A stretch of 52,726 nucleotides of DNA, from positions 1 to 52,726 of the IMG/VR virus record IMGVR_UViG_3300029922_001088, one strand, 5' to 3'. Source of the stretch: a virus. The notes below the pieces were generated by a model. The model saw nothing but the letters and a program-made list of their open reading frames with translations, was not told the origin of the DNA and made no database searches. A program made the translations under genes and the position numbers. This document shows positions 1-8,479 of the stretch, one piece after another. The first letter of the stretch is position 1. Every line of letters starts with the position of its first letter.

Positions 1-127
1 TCATTAAATAAAACACAATGCCACCAACACAAAACATATCACTCGCAGGACTTTCAGCAGAGGAGCTTAATAACCTTCTCGTTCAGGCACAGGCTTCCAA
101 GGCACTTGCTGTAGCAAATGCGGCAGT
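1..127. repeat. Left copy of the exact 127-bp end repeat
   Basis: Bases 1-127 are identical to 52203-52329; the first mismatch is at 128 (a) versus 52330 (c). The repeat covers the leader and the first 36 codons of a small gene. A length of exactly 127 bases starting at base 1 suggests an assembly-graph overlap. That would make this the junction of a circular or permuted genome of about 52,202 bp, and not a biological terminal repeat. A true gene duplication is the alternative. Confidence 0.85.
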
Positions 128-230
128 AGCGGCAGACCGTGCTGTAAAGGCAGAGGCTCAGATGGACTCTAACATCGCGAAGATTCAGGCGGCTATCGCA
201 GCCCTAACGACACCAGCACCTACGGAATAA
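18..230 (+). CDS. Small alanine-rich helical protein (copy 1)
   Basis: A 70-residue protein, predicted almost wholly helical. It has an N-terminal segment with the pattern LSAEELNNLL, then an Ala-rich stretch and a Pro/Thr tail. A second copy at 52220-52426 is identical for the first 36 codons and then diverges. It follows the fibre gene through the presumed circle and sits one base before a small membrane protein gene. Function unknown. A virion or lysis accessory role is only suggested by position. Confidence 0.75.
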   Translation: MPPTQNISLAGLSAEELNNLLVQAQASKALAVANAAVAADRAVKAEAQMDSNIAKIQAAIAALTTPAPTE

Positions 231-231
231 C

Positions 232-534
232 ATGGACACTCCTTTTTCACAAAGAGAACTAGTGGAACACTTTAATGATGTCACTGAAAGGCTTGAGGCG
301 TTGAAAGGAAGCCAAAGCGACATCCTCGTTCAGGTAAAGAGGACGAACGGCCGCGTTACGTTCCTAGAAAAGATTTACTATGGACTCTCGATGTGTGCGG
401 GATTAATGGTTGTAGTCGTTTTACCCCTCATCGCCTACATGTATGTGCATGACCAGGCAAACCTTCAAAGTGAAATATCCACGTTGCAGAACGTGAAAGA
501 CAACTTATCAGCGGTAGTAACTTCAACGAAATGA
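232..534 (+). CDS. Small membrane protein, coiled coil plus C-terminal-half TM segment
   Basis: 100 residues. Residues 8-45 look like a charged amphipathic helix, followed by one hydrophobic segment at about 50-70 and a short exposed helix. This is the layout of haemolysin-XhlA-like or holin-accessory proteins. It overlaps the protease gene by 4 bp (ATGA), so the two are probably translationally coupled. The gene in the same position at 52428 encodes a different protein that also has a C-terminal hydrophobic segment. A lysis role is inferred from topology and neighbours only. Confidence 0.65.
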   Translation: MDTPFSQRELVEHFNDVTERLEALKGSQSDILVQVKRTNGRVTFLEKIYYGLSMCAGLMVVVVLPLIAYMYVHDQANLQSEISTLQNVKDNLSAVVTSTK

Positions 535-1406
535 ACCCCACTAAAGTAGCATTTGGAGGAAAGCCACGAATCAAAGACCCTAGGGACTATAACCTTAAGA
601 AGTTCAATGACCTGAAGACAGGAGGAGCCGTAGCTATCCCTCCTTCATACCAGACGGACATCACGGACATTCCTATCAACATGCAGAACTTCTTAGGCAT
701 TTGCGGAGCTGAAGCTGGAACGAAGCTCCGTGAGGTCATGGGTAAAGTCCAGACTGGGGCTGTGAAGCCCCTTTCGCCACGAGCTACATGGATAAACATA
801 AAGTCTTTTGATGGTGTACCCCTAGATGGTGGCACGACAATGGACGCCATCTTCCAGTCTGGCTCAAAGTTCGGCTATGCACCTCTTACAGACCTCGTGG
901 AAGACACTACGTTGCCCGTAGCGACGTATTCCGAGCAAAGCCTCATCACGCCTCAAATAACCTCTGACGCCCAGCCTAACGTCCTACAGAGCTATGCGTA
1001 CAATGATAACCCAAGCTGGCAACAGGTCTGCGAGGACATCTACGTGAACAAGGCTGTTATTCTTTTGGTTCAGGTTGGAAAAGAGTGGTACACCGCTCCA
1101 GATGGAGTAGAGACTTGGCAAGAGAGTCAGATAGCCCCTATACGACCACCAGCTCAGATTATCGACGGGCATTTCATCTGTGCTTACGGCTATGACGCTA
1201 ACTATATTTATTTCATAAATAGCTGGAGCACTTCTTGGTGTCGTCAAGGTATCGGTTACTTCGCCCAGAACTACGCTCCTTTCTTCGTTGAAGACGGAAC
1301 AGAAGTCATCCCGCCAGTAGGGTTCGTGCCTGCTCTTGTCCAACAGAAGGTCTCGCTATTACAGCGGATAATCGCAAAGCTACAGGCACTTTTGGCAGGG
1401 CAGTAA
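531..1406 (+). CDS. Papain-like (C1A-type) cysteine protease
   Basis: 291 residues. The papain fold is recognisable from three blocks. A nucleophile block (NFLGICGAEAG, about residues 53-63) supplies Cys. A histidine block (DGHFICAYGYD, about 212-222) supplies His. An NSWSTSW block (about 230-236) supplies Asn and matches the NSWGxxWG signature of C1 peptidases. The Trp that usually follows the catalytic Cys is absent. The C-terminus is an amphipathic helix (about 268-291). There is no signal peptide. It overlaps the upstream membrane protein gene by 4 bp and sits before holin and transglycosylase genes. It could cleave host surface proteins at entry or exit, or process virion proteins. Family assignment is firm; role is inferred. 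Confidence 0.8.
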   Translation: MNPTKVAFGGKPRIKDPRDYNLKKFNDLKTGGAVAIPPSYQTDITDIPINMQNFLGICGAEAGTKLREVMGKVQTGAVKPLSPRATWINIKSFDGVPLDGGTTMDAIFQSGSKFGYAPLTDLVEDTTLPVATYSEQSLITPQITSDAQPNVLQSYAYNDNPSWQQVCEDIYVNKAVILLVQVGKEWYTAPDGVETWQESQIAPIRPPAQIIDGHFICAYGYDANYIYFINSWSTSWCRQGIGYFAQNYAPFFVEDGTEVIPPVGFVPALVQQKVSLLQRIIAKLQALLAGQ

Positions 1407-1412
1407 TCTCTC

Positions 1413-1472
1413 AGGCCCTATCTTGCTCCCCAAGCCAAGGTAGGGCTTAAAGAGCTTATTTTGATAAGCGTT
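1413..1472 (+). terminator. Two hairpins after the protease gene
   Basis: GCCCTA...TAGGGC forms a stem with an inner CTTG/CAAG continuation at about 1416-1450. A second small hairpin, GCTTAT-tttg-ATAAGC, follows at about 1454-1469. Neither has a long T-run, so this may be a processing or attenuation site and not a strong terminator. Confidence 0.4.
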
Positions 1473-1545
1473 CATTAAGAAAAACCGCAGCTATCCATAG
1501 ACATAGCCGCAGTAATTCATCCCCAAGACAGACCTAAAGGCCATT

Positions 1546-1689
1546 ATGAAAACCTGTGTCCCTGTCTTGCAGATGATGCCACTTTGGTTGGTCAAACATT
1601 ACAGAAAGGAAAATATGCAGTTGTATCTGTTCACATTGCTTATGAGAAAGGAGAAATGGTATGTCTGGCACTACTACAAAAGTTACTGA
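1546..1689 (+). CDS. Possible 47-residue basic peptide
   Basis: ATG to TGA, rich in aromatic and basic residues, overlapping the start of the next gene by 29 bp in another frame. No clear ribosome site. It fills the only room between the hairpins and the next gene, but coding is weakly supported and it may be spurious. Confidence 0.3.
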   Translation: MKTCVPVLQMMPLWLVKHYRKENMQLYLFTLLMRKEKWYVWHYYKSY

Positions 1690-1831
1690 GCTGTTCTTCT
1701 TCAGCTATGCAAAGCATCTACGTGCGATGCGTAACAAGAAGAAGCGGGCGCGGTTTCAAAAAAGGCTGGATGCAGCCAAGGTCAGGGTAGCGAGGGACGC
1801 TACTGCCGCACAGGAGCTTCATGACGATTGA
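1661..1831 (+). CDS. Small basic hypothetical protein
   Basis: 56 residues. The start is supported by one of the few good Shine-Dalgarno sequences in the window (AAAGGAG, about 9 bases before the ATG). The middle is very basic (about residues 22-45, many Arg/Lys), compatible with RNA or DNA binding. It overlaps the next gene by 11 bp. Not recognised. Confidence 0.6.
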   Translation: MSGTTTKVTELFFFSYAKHLRAMRNKKKRARFQKRLDAAKVRVARDATAAQELHDD

Positions 1832-2042
1832 AGAGAAAGTCCACTATGTCCTTGAAAAGCTCGAAGTGGATACAATCTGGTTTTTCCGACAGGCATACCT
1901 GTATACGGAAACGCCAGAGGAGCGATGGTTTCTTAACTGGAAGGTTAAGGACTTTATCGAGAAAGGCATAGTTCCTGAGCCAGTAGAGCTACTGGCCGAC
2001 AGGATAATGGAAGATTGCCAGGCATTGTTCTGGCGAAAATAA
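1821..2042 (+). CDS. Hypothetical acidic helical protein
   Basis: 73 residues, Trp- and Glu-rich, predicted helical, without membrane segments. The ATG lies inside the end of the preceding gene, so translation is probably coupled. Not recognised; lysis-region position only. Confidence 0.6.
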   Translation: MTIEEKVHYVLEKLEVDTIWFFRQAYLYTETPEERWFLNWKVKDFIEKGIVPEPVELLADRIMEDCQALFWRK

Positions 2043-2075
2043 TAGGGATTATCTGTATGGTAGTCCCTTTTCTCA

Positions 2076-2084
2076 TGGTATAAT
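2076..2084 (+). promoter_or_regulatory. Extended -10 promoter (TGGTATAAT)
   Basis: TG-G-TATAAT directly upstream of the holin-like gene. It is one of a family of identical or near-identical elements in this genome. No convincing -35 is seen, as expected for extended -10 promoters. Confidence 0.6.
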
Positions 2085-2117
2085 TAAACGAGAGATTACT
2101 ACTCTAACCAACTTAAA

Positions 2118-2384
2118 TTGAACTTCATCACTACTTACTGGGCTTCACTTTCGCCAACAACTAAACGCTATATCGTTACAGGAGTCCATGTTTTCTTGGG
2201 TACTTTCGGAGCTACCCTCCTTCTCGACTATAAAAATGTCCTCGCAAGCGGTCAGGTCATAGACTTAAACCTTATCGTTACTTTCACCTCGACAGCCGCC
2301 TCTCTCGCTGTCAAAGCCCTTGGAGAATACGTAGTCGGTAACTACGTCTCTACTGCTCCTACAGGGTCTCAGAAGTCTAACTAA
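2118..2384 (+). CDS. Holin-like membrane protein
   Basis: 88 residues, read from a TTG start just after promoter 2076-2084. Two hydrophobic segments (about 17-36 and 48-70) are separated by a short polar loop, with a polar C-terminal tail. This is the size and topology of class II holins, also resembling Bacillus BhlA/Dp-1-type holins. It lies 5 bp before a secreted transglycosylase, the usual holin-endolysin order. Family is inferred from topology and context, not from a signature. Confidence 0.65.
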   Translation: MNFITTYWASLSPTTKRYIVTGVHVFLGTFGATLLLDYKNVLASGQVIDLNLIVTFTSTAASLAVKALGEYVVGNYVSTAPTGSQKSN

Positions 2385-2389
2385 ACCCT

Positions 2390-2755
2390 ATGAAACACAT
2401 AATCGGGGCGGCTTTATTGCTGCTTCCCTTGTCCTGTTTTGCGAGTACTTTAGATATACCTAATCTTATTGCCGCTGTCTTCGGTAATGATATGGTTCCA
2501 GTAATACGCTGTGAATCGAATTTTCTACAATATAATCCCAATACAGGTAAGCCCTATATTTCTGGCACTGGAGATGTAGGCACGATGCAAATCAATATAT
2601 CTACCTGGGGGAAAATTGCCCAAGATATGGGGCTGGATATATACAATTCTACATACGACAACATCATCATGGGAGAATACATCTTCAGAGTATCTGGTAT
2701 AGGCGCATGGTCTTGTGACCGAATAGTGTATGGAAAGCCCGCTATGGAAACGTAG
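2390..2755 (+). CDS. Exported lytic transglycosylase-like endolysin (SLT fold)
   Basis: 121 residues. A typical signal sequence (basic start, hydrophobic core at 4-15, cleavage near residues 17-19) is followed by a lysozyme-like/SLT domain. The CESNF block (about 41-45) holds the likely catalytic Glu. The GTGDVGTMQIN block (about 60-70) matches the conserved G-x-M-Q-I/L-x motif of soluble lytic transglycosylases. Two Cys (41 and about 108) could form a disulfide. It would cleave peptidoglycan between MurNAc and GlcNAc. Sec export would make lysis timing depend on folding or holin-triggered depolarisation. Confidence 0.8.
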   Translation: MKHIIGAALLLLPLSCFASTLDIPNLIAAVFGNDMVPVIRCESNFLQYNPNTGKPYISGTGDVGTMQINISTWGKIAQDMGLDIYNSTYDNIIMGEYIFRVSGIGAWSCDRIVYGKPAMET

Positions 2756-2786
2756 CGGGTAGGGCTTACCACCCTATAGTTTGAAG

Positions 2787-2826
2787 GAGAAGAACGCTCG
2801 TCGATGGGCGTTCTTTCCTTTTCTGA
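2787..2826 (+). terminator. Rho-independent terminator after the lysis genes
   Basis: AGAACGC/GCGTTCT 7-bp stem with a 10-base loop, followed by a T-rich run (about 2815-2825). It ends the lysis transcript before the next promoter. Confidence 0.75.
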
Positions 2827-2827
2827 G

Positions 2828-2836
2828 TTATCCACA
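2828..2836 (+). promoter_or_regulatory. DnaA box (TTATCCACA)
   Basis: Exact consensus TTATCCACA in the intergenic stretch 2756-3118. Three more exact boxes lie at 28214, 28926 and 29944. Confidence 0.5.
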
Positions 2837-2868
2837 TAGCTTCGTATAAGACATAAAGGACAAATGTC

Positions 2869-2877
2869 TGATATAAT
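2869..2877 (+). promoter_or_regulatory. Extended -10 promoter (TGATATAAT)
   Basis: TG-A-TATAATTAT. Transcription would start near 2884, where a structured and apparently non-coding segment begins. Confidence 0.55.
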
Positions 2878-2883
2878 TATGCG

Positions 2884-3067
2884 TAGTTCTTTCAAAGACT
2901 GAGGCATCCTGTCTACGTCATCTCAGCGAAAGGGTCAGTAAGCCTTCGGGCCGAAATATGCTCTGTACCTTGGATGCCCGTAATTCTTAAACGCAATCAC
3001 CAGAGGAACATCGACTTTTTATATTCATGTCTTATCTTGGTTTTTGTTGCCTCAGTTTTCGACAGAA
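2884..3067 (+). ncRNA. Candidate structured non-coding RNA, about 184 nt
   Basis: Directly behind promoter 2869-2877 with no plausible gene inside. Bases 2887-2906 can pair with 3048-3067 over 20 positions (17 Watson-Crick, one G-U), closing a long terminal helix. An alternative 7-bp helix GGCATCC (2903-2909)/GGATGCC (2972-2978) shares four bases with it, so two folds are possible. A GCC-TTCG-GGC hairpin lies at about 2942-2951. The closed-rod shape resembles 6S-type or packaging RNAs only superficially. It could also be a long structured leader for the connector gene. No known family recognised. Confidence 0.45.
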
Positions 3068-3079
3068 CCACCATCTACG

Positions 3080-3088
3080 TGTTATAAT
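3080..3088 (+). promoter_or_regulatory. Extended -10 promoter (TGTTATAAT)
   Basis: TG-T-TATAATTAT about 30 bases upstream of the presumed non-AUG start of the connector gene. Confidence 0.6.
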
Positions 3089-3118
3089 TATAGGTATATT
3101 CGCCTATAATCCACTATC

Positions 3119-4321
3119 ATCGCTGTCTCTGTAACGCTCCAAAACATCCTCGACCAGATTTCTGACTTCTGTGCCAACTACAGTGTCTCCACAATCGACC
3201 TCGGCAACCAGACAAGGGCGGCCAATCGTGCTATGGAGTTCGTTCAGGAACGTCTAGGCTTGCCTTCTGACCGCAAAATCTTCACCTTCCAGTTCTTCTC
3301 AGACACGAAGTTCTATACCCTGCCAGACGGCTACAGTGATACCATCGGCCTTTTCTACAACACTACGAATGCTGGCGTAGCCAAAGATAGCAACACCCCT
3401 AACCGAGAATGGAATTCGCATGAAGATACCGAAATTCTTGTTGACACAGGTTCCTATGACCGCGATAACCGCTACGCTTTTACCACGATGAACGGCAGTA
3501 ACCAGCTTCTTCTCAAAGGCCGAAACGTCTGTGGCCCGAACGTCATCAACCCTTTTAATACTACAGGCCAGCAGACCTATTCATCTTCAGTCACAGGCTA
3601 CTCCGTAGACAGCAACATCTACGTTAAGAATGGAGCTTCTCTTTTGTTTACCCTCACAAATGCCGAAGGCACTTCAACCATCTCTACCGCAGGCCAGTGG
3701 GACATCCTGAATCTCCTGAACTCTCAGGGCGCGTATCGTGTTTATGTCTACTTCCCTACAGGCGCAGCTGCCCAGATTTCCTCTGTGACGCTTCAGGCTC
3801 TCTCTTCCACAGGGAACTACTACACCATGTCAGCCACGACTGACTACCTAGGCAACGCCTTCAACACGAACGGCTGGTCGCTATTGTCCTTTAACCTCGA
3901 TAACTCTACGACGGTAGGAACACCTGTCGCCCTATCTATCACATCACTCAATCTTGGCTTCGTTCACTCTGGTTCTTTTACAGGCATCTCGAACATGCGC
4001 GTGAACTACCTCTACCAGATTCAGCCTGACCTTCTCGACTTCATCTACTACTCGACCTATAAAGGTACAGACAGCACGGGTACACAGAATAAGATATTGC
4101 TTGACCAGCCTTCAGACATCGCTTCATTCGGTAGTTTCGCTCCGAATCTCATCCTTCCTATTGCCCTTAAAGGAGCACAGATTCTCCTACCCCAGCTTCG
4201 AGGCGACCTGAACTTCACCCAGCTATACGCCACAGGCTTTACCGAGACCATGCTTTTGTATGGAAAGAAATATCCACGTAAGCGTGTAACCAAAGCAAGC
4301 GGGACTAAATTTGAACGCTAA
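3119..4321 (+). CDS. Head-tail connector/adaptor-like structural protein, apparent AUC start
   Basis: The canonical ATG in this frame is at 3233, but the 38 codons before it read as good protein (helical, with segments LQNILDQISDF and QTRAANRAMEF continuous with the downstream helix). An in-frame TAA at 3107-3109 limits the extension. No ATG, GTG or TTG lies between that stop and 3233, so AUC at 3119 (or 3116) is the best start. The protein of about 400 residues has an N-terminal helical region typical of podoviral tail-tubular-A/gp4-like adaptors, then a beta-rich part. It abuts the nozzle-like gene (stop then ATG). The role is inferred from order and size. Confidence 0.6.
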   Translation: MAVSVTLQNILDQISDFCANYSVSTIDLGNQTRAANRAMEFVQERLGLPSDRKIFTFQFFSDTKFYTLPDGYSDTIGLFYNTTNAGVAKDSNTPNREWNSHEDTEILVDTGSYDRDNRYAFTTMNGSNQLLLKGRNVCGPNVINPFNTTGQQTYSSSVTGYSVDSNIYVKNGASLLFTLTNAEGTSTISTAGQWDILNLLNSQGAYRVYVYFPTGAAAQISSVTLQALSSTGNYYTMSATTDYLGNAFNTNGWSLLSFNLDNSTTVGTPVALSITSLNLGFVHSGSFTGISNMRVNYLYQIQPDLLDFIYYSTYKGTDSTGTQNKILLDQPSDIASFGSFAPNLILPIALKGAQILLPQLRGDLNFTQLYATGFTETMLLYGKKYPRKRVTKASGTKFER

Positions 4322-6547
4322 ATGCCTCTACAGACAGAAAGTTCAAAACAGCCGCCAGTTTTCGCAAGCGTAAGAAAGCCTGCCTCTTCGTTAAACTCAT
4401 CTCTCGACCCGCAGGACATCACCGACCAAGAGACTCCAGATTGCGGTAATGTGACTTTCGATACAGGCTATGCCACCCCTCGCCCTGGCTCATTCCTTGC
4501 CTTCACAAAGCCTACAGGCGAGACGAATGCTTTGCTGAACACGATAAACGCCACGACCTCAAACCAAAAGGAATATCTTGTAGCTATCTACGCCCCAAAC
4601 TTCTACCTACGTGACGAGGTAAACAACCAGTGGATTAAGTTGAATGGTGCGTACACCCCTCCTACTGCTAATATCCTTTTGAACTACGGCTCTACCATCT
4701 GGAACAACGGCCTCGGAGATGACCGCCTTTACATGGGCAACGGAACCGACCCTACTATCAAATGGACGATGGGCTTGGCTCATACCACGACGAACAACCT
4801 TGCGACAGATACTACCCTCACGCTCAATGATGGCTATAAGCATTTCCCTACCGCTATCCTACCTTCACCCGCAACAGGCAACAGTATCATCGTACAAGGG
4901 CCTGCTGGCCCCGTCACGCTTATCTACAGTTCCATCGTAGGGAATGTACTAACCCTCACGACTCCCATAGGCGTAGTCCTTGGAGCAGGCACGGCAGTCG
5001 CTATGGCTATCCAGAACATGTCAGTCGGATGGTTGCCAAAAGCTACGGTAACTACCACAGCGAATGTCACAAGCGATACAGTAATCAATGTCGCTTCTAC
5101 CTTGAACTGGGCATCTTCTGGCACGGTTTCGTTCCAAGTCTCGGCATCGAGCATCGTCAATGCCGCATATTCTAGTTACTCAGGAAATGCAGTCACCCTG
5201 TCAGCGGAAATCGGAGTTGCCCTGAATGCGGGTACGCCTGTAGTTGCAAATACTCCTGGGCCACCAATCGTTCCGATAGGAAAACTATTCACCGTCTTCC
5301 AGGGAAAGATGTTCGTAGCCAACGCTGTTGGTGGTGAGACTACGATGTACTACTCGGTCACGAGCAACCCAGAAGACTATACCTTTGGCACAGACCCCGC
5401 CGCTGGTGGCTACTGTGCCTTCATAGACGGTGTAGGACAGATAACAGGCATCTTCGGCTTCGGTCAGTACCTCGGAGTGCTCAAGGGCGATTCGCTCCAG
5501 CGTTTTGAATTCGTCATAGATTCTACGAACTCTACTCAGATAGTCCAAGTCACTCCACTTGTGACTGACGCAACGATGGGTTGCCCTTACCCAACTGCAT
5601 GGGTCAAGAAGAACAACACCTTGTACTACCCTTCTTCATCATCAGGCATCTTTTCTATCTCCCCTTTGGTCACAGGTTTCCAGACGACCATTCAGCTGAA
5701 CATTCTCTCCCAGAAGATTTATAACCTGTACTTGCAAAAGAACTTCAGCACGGGTAAGACGATAGGTTTCAATACTAAAATCTTTATGACCTGTGCTTCA
5801 AATGGAAGTACGGTCAATGATACGGTGCTCGTTTACGACACGATGTTCCAATACTGGACGAAGTTCAACAACTGGGCTGTAGCTGACTGGGTAGTGCATA
5901 CACCTCTCGGCGGTACGGCTCAGAAGCTCTACTACGGCTCGAAGCAGGATAACAATATCTACGTCACCTTTGACCCTTCATACACCGACAACAACCAGCC
6001 ATACACTTCCTATGTCTACACGAAGCGTTTTGACCTTCAGCAACCTTCGATGCCGAAGTATATGTCTAAAGTATTCGTGCAAGGATATATAAACACTTCG
6101 ACGAATCTCATGTGCGATGTCCTTTATAACGAGAACGGCACTTTAGCGACTCAGACTTTCACTATCAAAGGGACAGGGCCGTATGTCTCACAGCCTATGA
6201 CCCTCGCTATGGCACAATTTATCCTTGGTATGCCAGTCATGGGAGATACTGATTTGGCTTCGACTACGGGCAATGTAGGCATCCTGAAAGTCTATCTGAA
6301 CATTCCTGTGAAATATAACTGGTACAATGTCCAGCTCAAGTTCTACTCGACGACGGCAGGAGCGAACTGGTCATTGACGGGTCTAGGCATGAATGCCCAA
6401 GTGAATACTCTTTCGCCTGCGAATCTCGGCATTGACCCCGACGGAGATGTTCCGATTCCAGTCACGCCTGTCGCTCCAGTGGATTATCTGCTTACGGAGA
6501 GTGGAGGTTTCCTTTTACAAGAAGACGGTAGTTTAATTATAATCTAA
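4322..6547 (+). CDS. Tail nozzle/tubular-B-like structural protein
   Basis: 741 residues, beta-rich with few charged clusters. The size and position (straight after the connector, before the tailspike) match podoviral tail tubular protein B/nozzle proteins. A region at about residues 315-480 has the WVKKNNTLYYPSSSSGIFSI pattern of the propeller-like repeats seen in such proteins. The gene starts at the base after the upstream stop codon. No enzymatic motif seen. Confidence 0.6.
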   Translation: MPLQTESSKQPPVFASVRKPASSLNSSLDPQDITDQETPDCGNVTFDTGYATPRPGSFLAFTKPTGETNALLNTINATTSNQKEYLVAIYAPNFYLRDEVNNQWIKLNGAYTPPTANILLNYGSTIWNNGLGDDRLYMGNGTDPTIKWTMGLAHTTTNNLATDTTLTLNDGYKHFPTAILPSPATGNSIIVQGPAGPVTLIYSSIVGNVLTLTTPIGVVLGAGTAVAMAIQNMSVGWLPKATVTTTANVTSDTVINVASTLNWASSGTVSFQVSASSIVNAAYSSYSGNAVTLSAEIGVALNAGTPVVANTPGPPIVPIGKLFTVFQGKMFVANAVGGETTMYYSVTSNPEDYTFGTDPAAGGYCAFIDGVGQITGIFGFGQYLGVLKGDSLQRFEFVIDSTNSTQIVQVTPLVTDATMGCPYPTAWVKKNNTLYYPSSSSGIFSISPLVTGFQTTIQLNILSQKIYNLYLQKNFSTGKTIGFNTKIFMTCASNGSTVNDTVLVYDTMFQYWTKFNNWAVADWVVHTPLGGTAQKLYYGSKQDNNIYVTFDPSYTDNNQPYTSYVYTKRFDLQQPSMPKYMSKVFVQGYINTSTNLMCDVLYNENGTLATQTFTIKGTGPYVSQPMTLAMAQFILGMPVMGDTDLASTTGNVGILKVYLNIPVKYNWYNVQLKFYSTTAGANWSLTGLGMNAQVNTLSPANLGIDPDGDVPIPVTPVAPVDYLLTESGGFLLQEDGSLIII

Positions 6548-6552
6548 AATTT

Positions 6553-8475
6553 ATGAACGATAAAATCAGCCAATTGCCAATCTATACGACCCCTCAGCCC
6601 ACAGACCTCATTCCTATTGTCCCTGCCGCTTCAGGCACAACAAGCGCGATTACCTATTCATCATTGGGTATCGGCGTGAGCGCAGTAGCTTCAGTTACAA
6701 ATTCGGACGGCTCTCTCACAATCTCTCCTACTAGCGGGGCTGTAGTCGCTGCTATCAACACGGCAAAGAAAAACACATGGACTAACGGAGCCACGTTTAC
6801 AAATGCCGCTGAGGTTCAAGTAGCCAACTTGAACACAGTCCTTCTAGCTGATTCATTCCCTGGCTCTGACATTGGAGCGAAGATAAATGCTGCCTATGCT
6901 GCTCTTCCTTCAACGGGGGGGGTCATTGACCTTCAGAACAGCCAGTATAGCTATTCGACTCCTATAGTTATGAATACGCCTCAGAAGTTCCCATTGCTCC
7001 GTGGCGCACCTGGAGGTGGCTCAACTCTTACATATACCGCGCTAATAGGCACAGCATGTACCATCAACGTATCAAAGCAAATCACAACAGGTTACGGTAT
7101 GGAGAATCTTAAGTTCTGCGGAGTAGGGCCAACTAACAACACGACTGGAATCTTTATCGGGGGCTTGGGAGCAGATGACGGTCTAGGGGCGGCAGGCATC
7201 ACCCTACGCAACGTCCATGTTGGAGGGCCGTTCAATGCGTGCTTCGGAACGGGTCTTGAGACTGGAAACAACGTATTCATCATCACGATTGATAACTGCG
7301 TATTCAACTTCAATGCAGTCAACGTATTCTGCAATGGCGGTGCAGGGGCAAGTGGTGGGAATACGATAAACTCTGGCGAGAACATGAGGTTCGTTAACTG
7401 CACATTTGCTGATGCCTATAACCAAACAGGAGGACTGATAGACCTATACGGAGTGAATCTTCAAATCTCTGGCATCTGCGATTACAACTTCATAGGATGT
7501 TCGTTCGATGACTCCCAGCTTTACTGCAACCTTTATGGAGGGACTGCAAACGAAGTGAACATCACGAACTGCCACTTCGAGAATCCGAACGGCCACACAT
7601 ATCCATTCATCATCACGAACCCTGGTTGGACTGCTGGTGGAACTGTAGCTATCAACATCGCCAACACCGCATTCGTTCAGGATGCAAGCCCAGCTCCTAC
7701 TGAGTTCATCAATCTCTCATCTGGCACGTTGAACATGTCTAATGTGACAGCCGTCAACAATGCTTCAGCTACGGCAAGCTACTTCGTGAACTTCGCTACA
7801 GCTACGAATGTCTGCCAGGCTACCTGGACTGGATTCCAGAACGCGAACTCAGCCGTAACTTACATGACGAGCACAAGCGTCTATGCACAGCCTATCGGTG
7901 TTGCTGACGGCGCAGGCAACTCAATGGTCGTCACCGAGGCTGGAAAGATTTACGGTGGTACATTCAACAATGTGACCGTAGCTACTCCTGCAACAGCCGC
8001 TACTTTGGAACTTGCTAACAATTCCACATTCGAGACCACAGGAGCCTACACTACGAACATCACTTCTACCGCCGCCACTGCGGTTACGCTTCCTACCTCT
8101 GGTACTCTTGCTACTCTTGCAGGAACAGAAACATATACGAACAAGCGTATTACCCCTCGTGTACTTTCTGCTGCCGCCTACACTACGAATACAGGGACGT
8201 CCATAAACGGAGATACTATGGATATGTTCATAGTTACGGCTCAGACGGGAGCTTTGAAATTCAACAACCCGACAGGAACTCCGACAGACGGACAGAAGCT
8301 AATCATATCCGTGGCTTCTTCTACAACTTCGGCACGAGCATTGACATGGGATACTGCGTATGGCGCGACCACCGTTGCCCTTCCTACCACTACAGCGGCA
8401 ACAACAGCTACCCTGACAATAGGTTTCATCTGGTCGGCAAGCAAATCGCTTTGGCAATGTGTAGCTTCAGCTTAA
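6553..8475 (+). CDS. Tailspike/fibre with right-handed beta-helix
   Basis: 640 residues. The N-terminus (1-90) starts like many phage tail-attached proteins (short MNDKISQLP-type segment, then Ser/Thr/Ala-rich). A glycine-rich KINAAYAALPSTGGVIDL block (about 108-125) is the usual entry to pectate-lyase-like beta-helices. Repeats with evenly spaced NCxF/GCSF residues (about 230-370) form the helix. The C-terminal part is a small beta domain. Likely receptor binding, possibly with polysaccharide depolymerase activity; no catalytic residues can be assigned by eye. Confidence 0.75.
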   Translation: MNDKISQLPIYTTPQPTDLIPIVPAASGTTSAITYSSLGIGVSAVASVTNSDGSLTISPTSGAVVAAINTAKKNTWTNGATFTNAAEVQVANLNTVLLADSFPGSDIGAKINAAYAALPSTGGVIDLQNSQYSYSTPIVMNTPQKFPLLRGAPGGGSTLTYTALIGTACTINVSKQITTGYGMENLKFCGVGPTNNTTGIFIGGLGADDGLGAAGITLRNVHVGGPFNACFGTGLETGNNVFIITIDNCVFNFNAVNVFCNGGAGASGGNTINSGENMRFVNCTFADAYNQTGGLIDLYGVNLQISGICDYNFIGCSFDDSQLYCNLYGGTANEVNITNCHFENPNGHTYPFIITNPGWTAGGTVAINIANTAFVQDASPAPTEFINLSSGTLNMSNVTAVNNASATASYFVNFATATNVCQATWTGFQNANSAVTYMTSTSVYAQPIGVADGAGNSMVVTEAGKIYGGTFNNVTVATPATAATLELANNSTFETTGAYTTNITSTAATAVTLPTSGTLATLAGTETYTNKRITPRVLSAAAYTTNTGTSINGDTMDMFIVTAQTGALKFNNPTGTPTDGQKLIISVASSTTSARALTWDTAYGATTVALPTTTAATTATLTIGFIWSASKSLWQCVASA

Positions 8476-8479
8476 CTAT

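Noticed and set aside
1584-1790. A 68-codon frame overlapping the 1661 gene
   Set aside because: Composition is not protein-like, and the alternative frame starting at 1661 has a good ribosome site and couples to the next gene.
2887-3067. Hammerhead or twister ribozyme in the structured RNA
   Set aside because: The conserved core nucleotides (CUGANGA...GAAA, or the twister core) are not present in the required arrangement on either strand.
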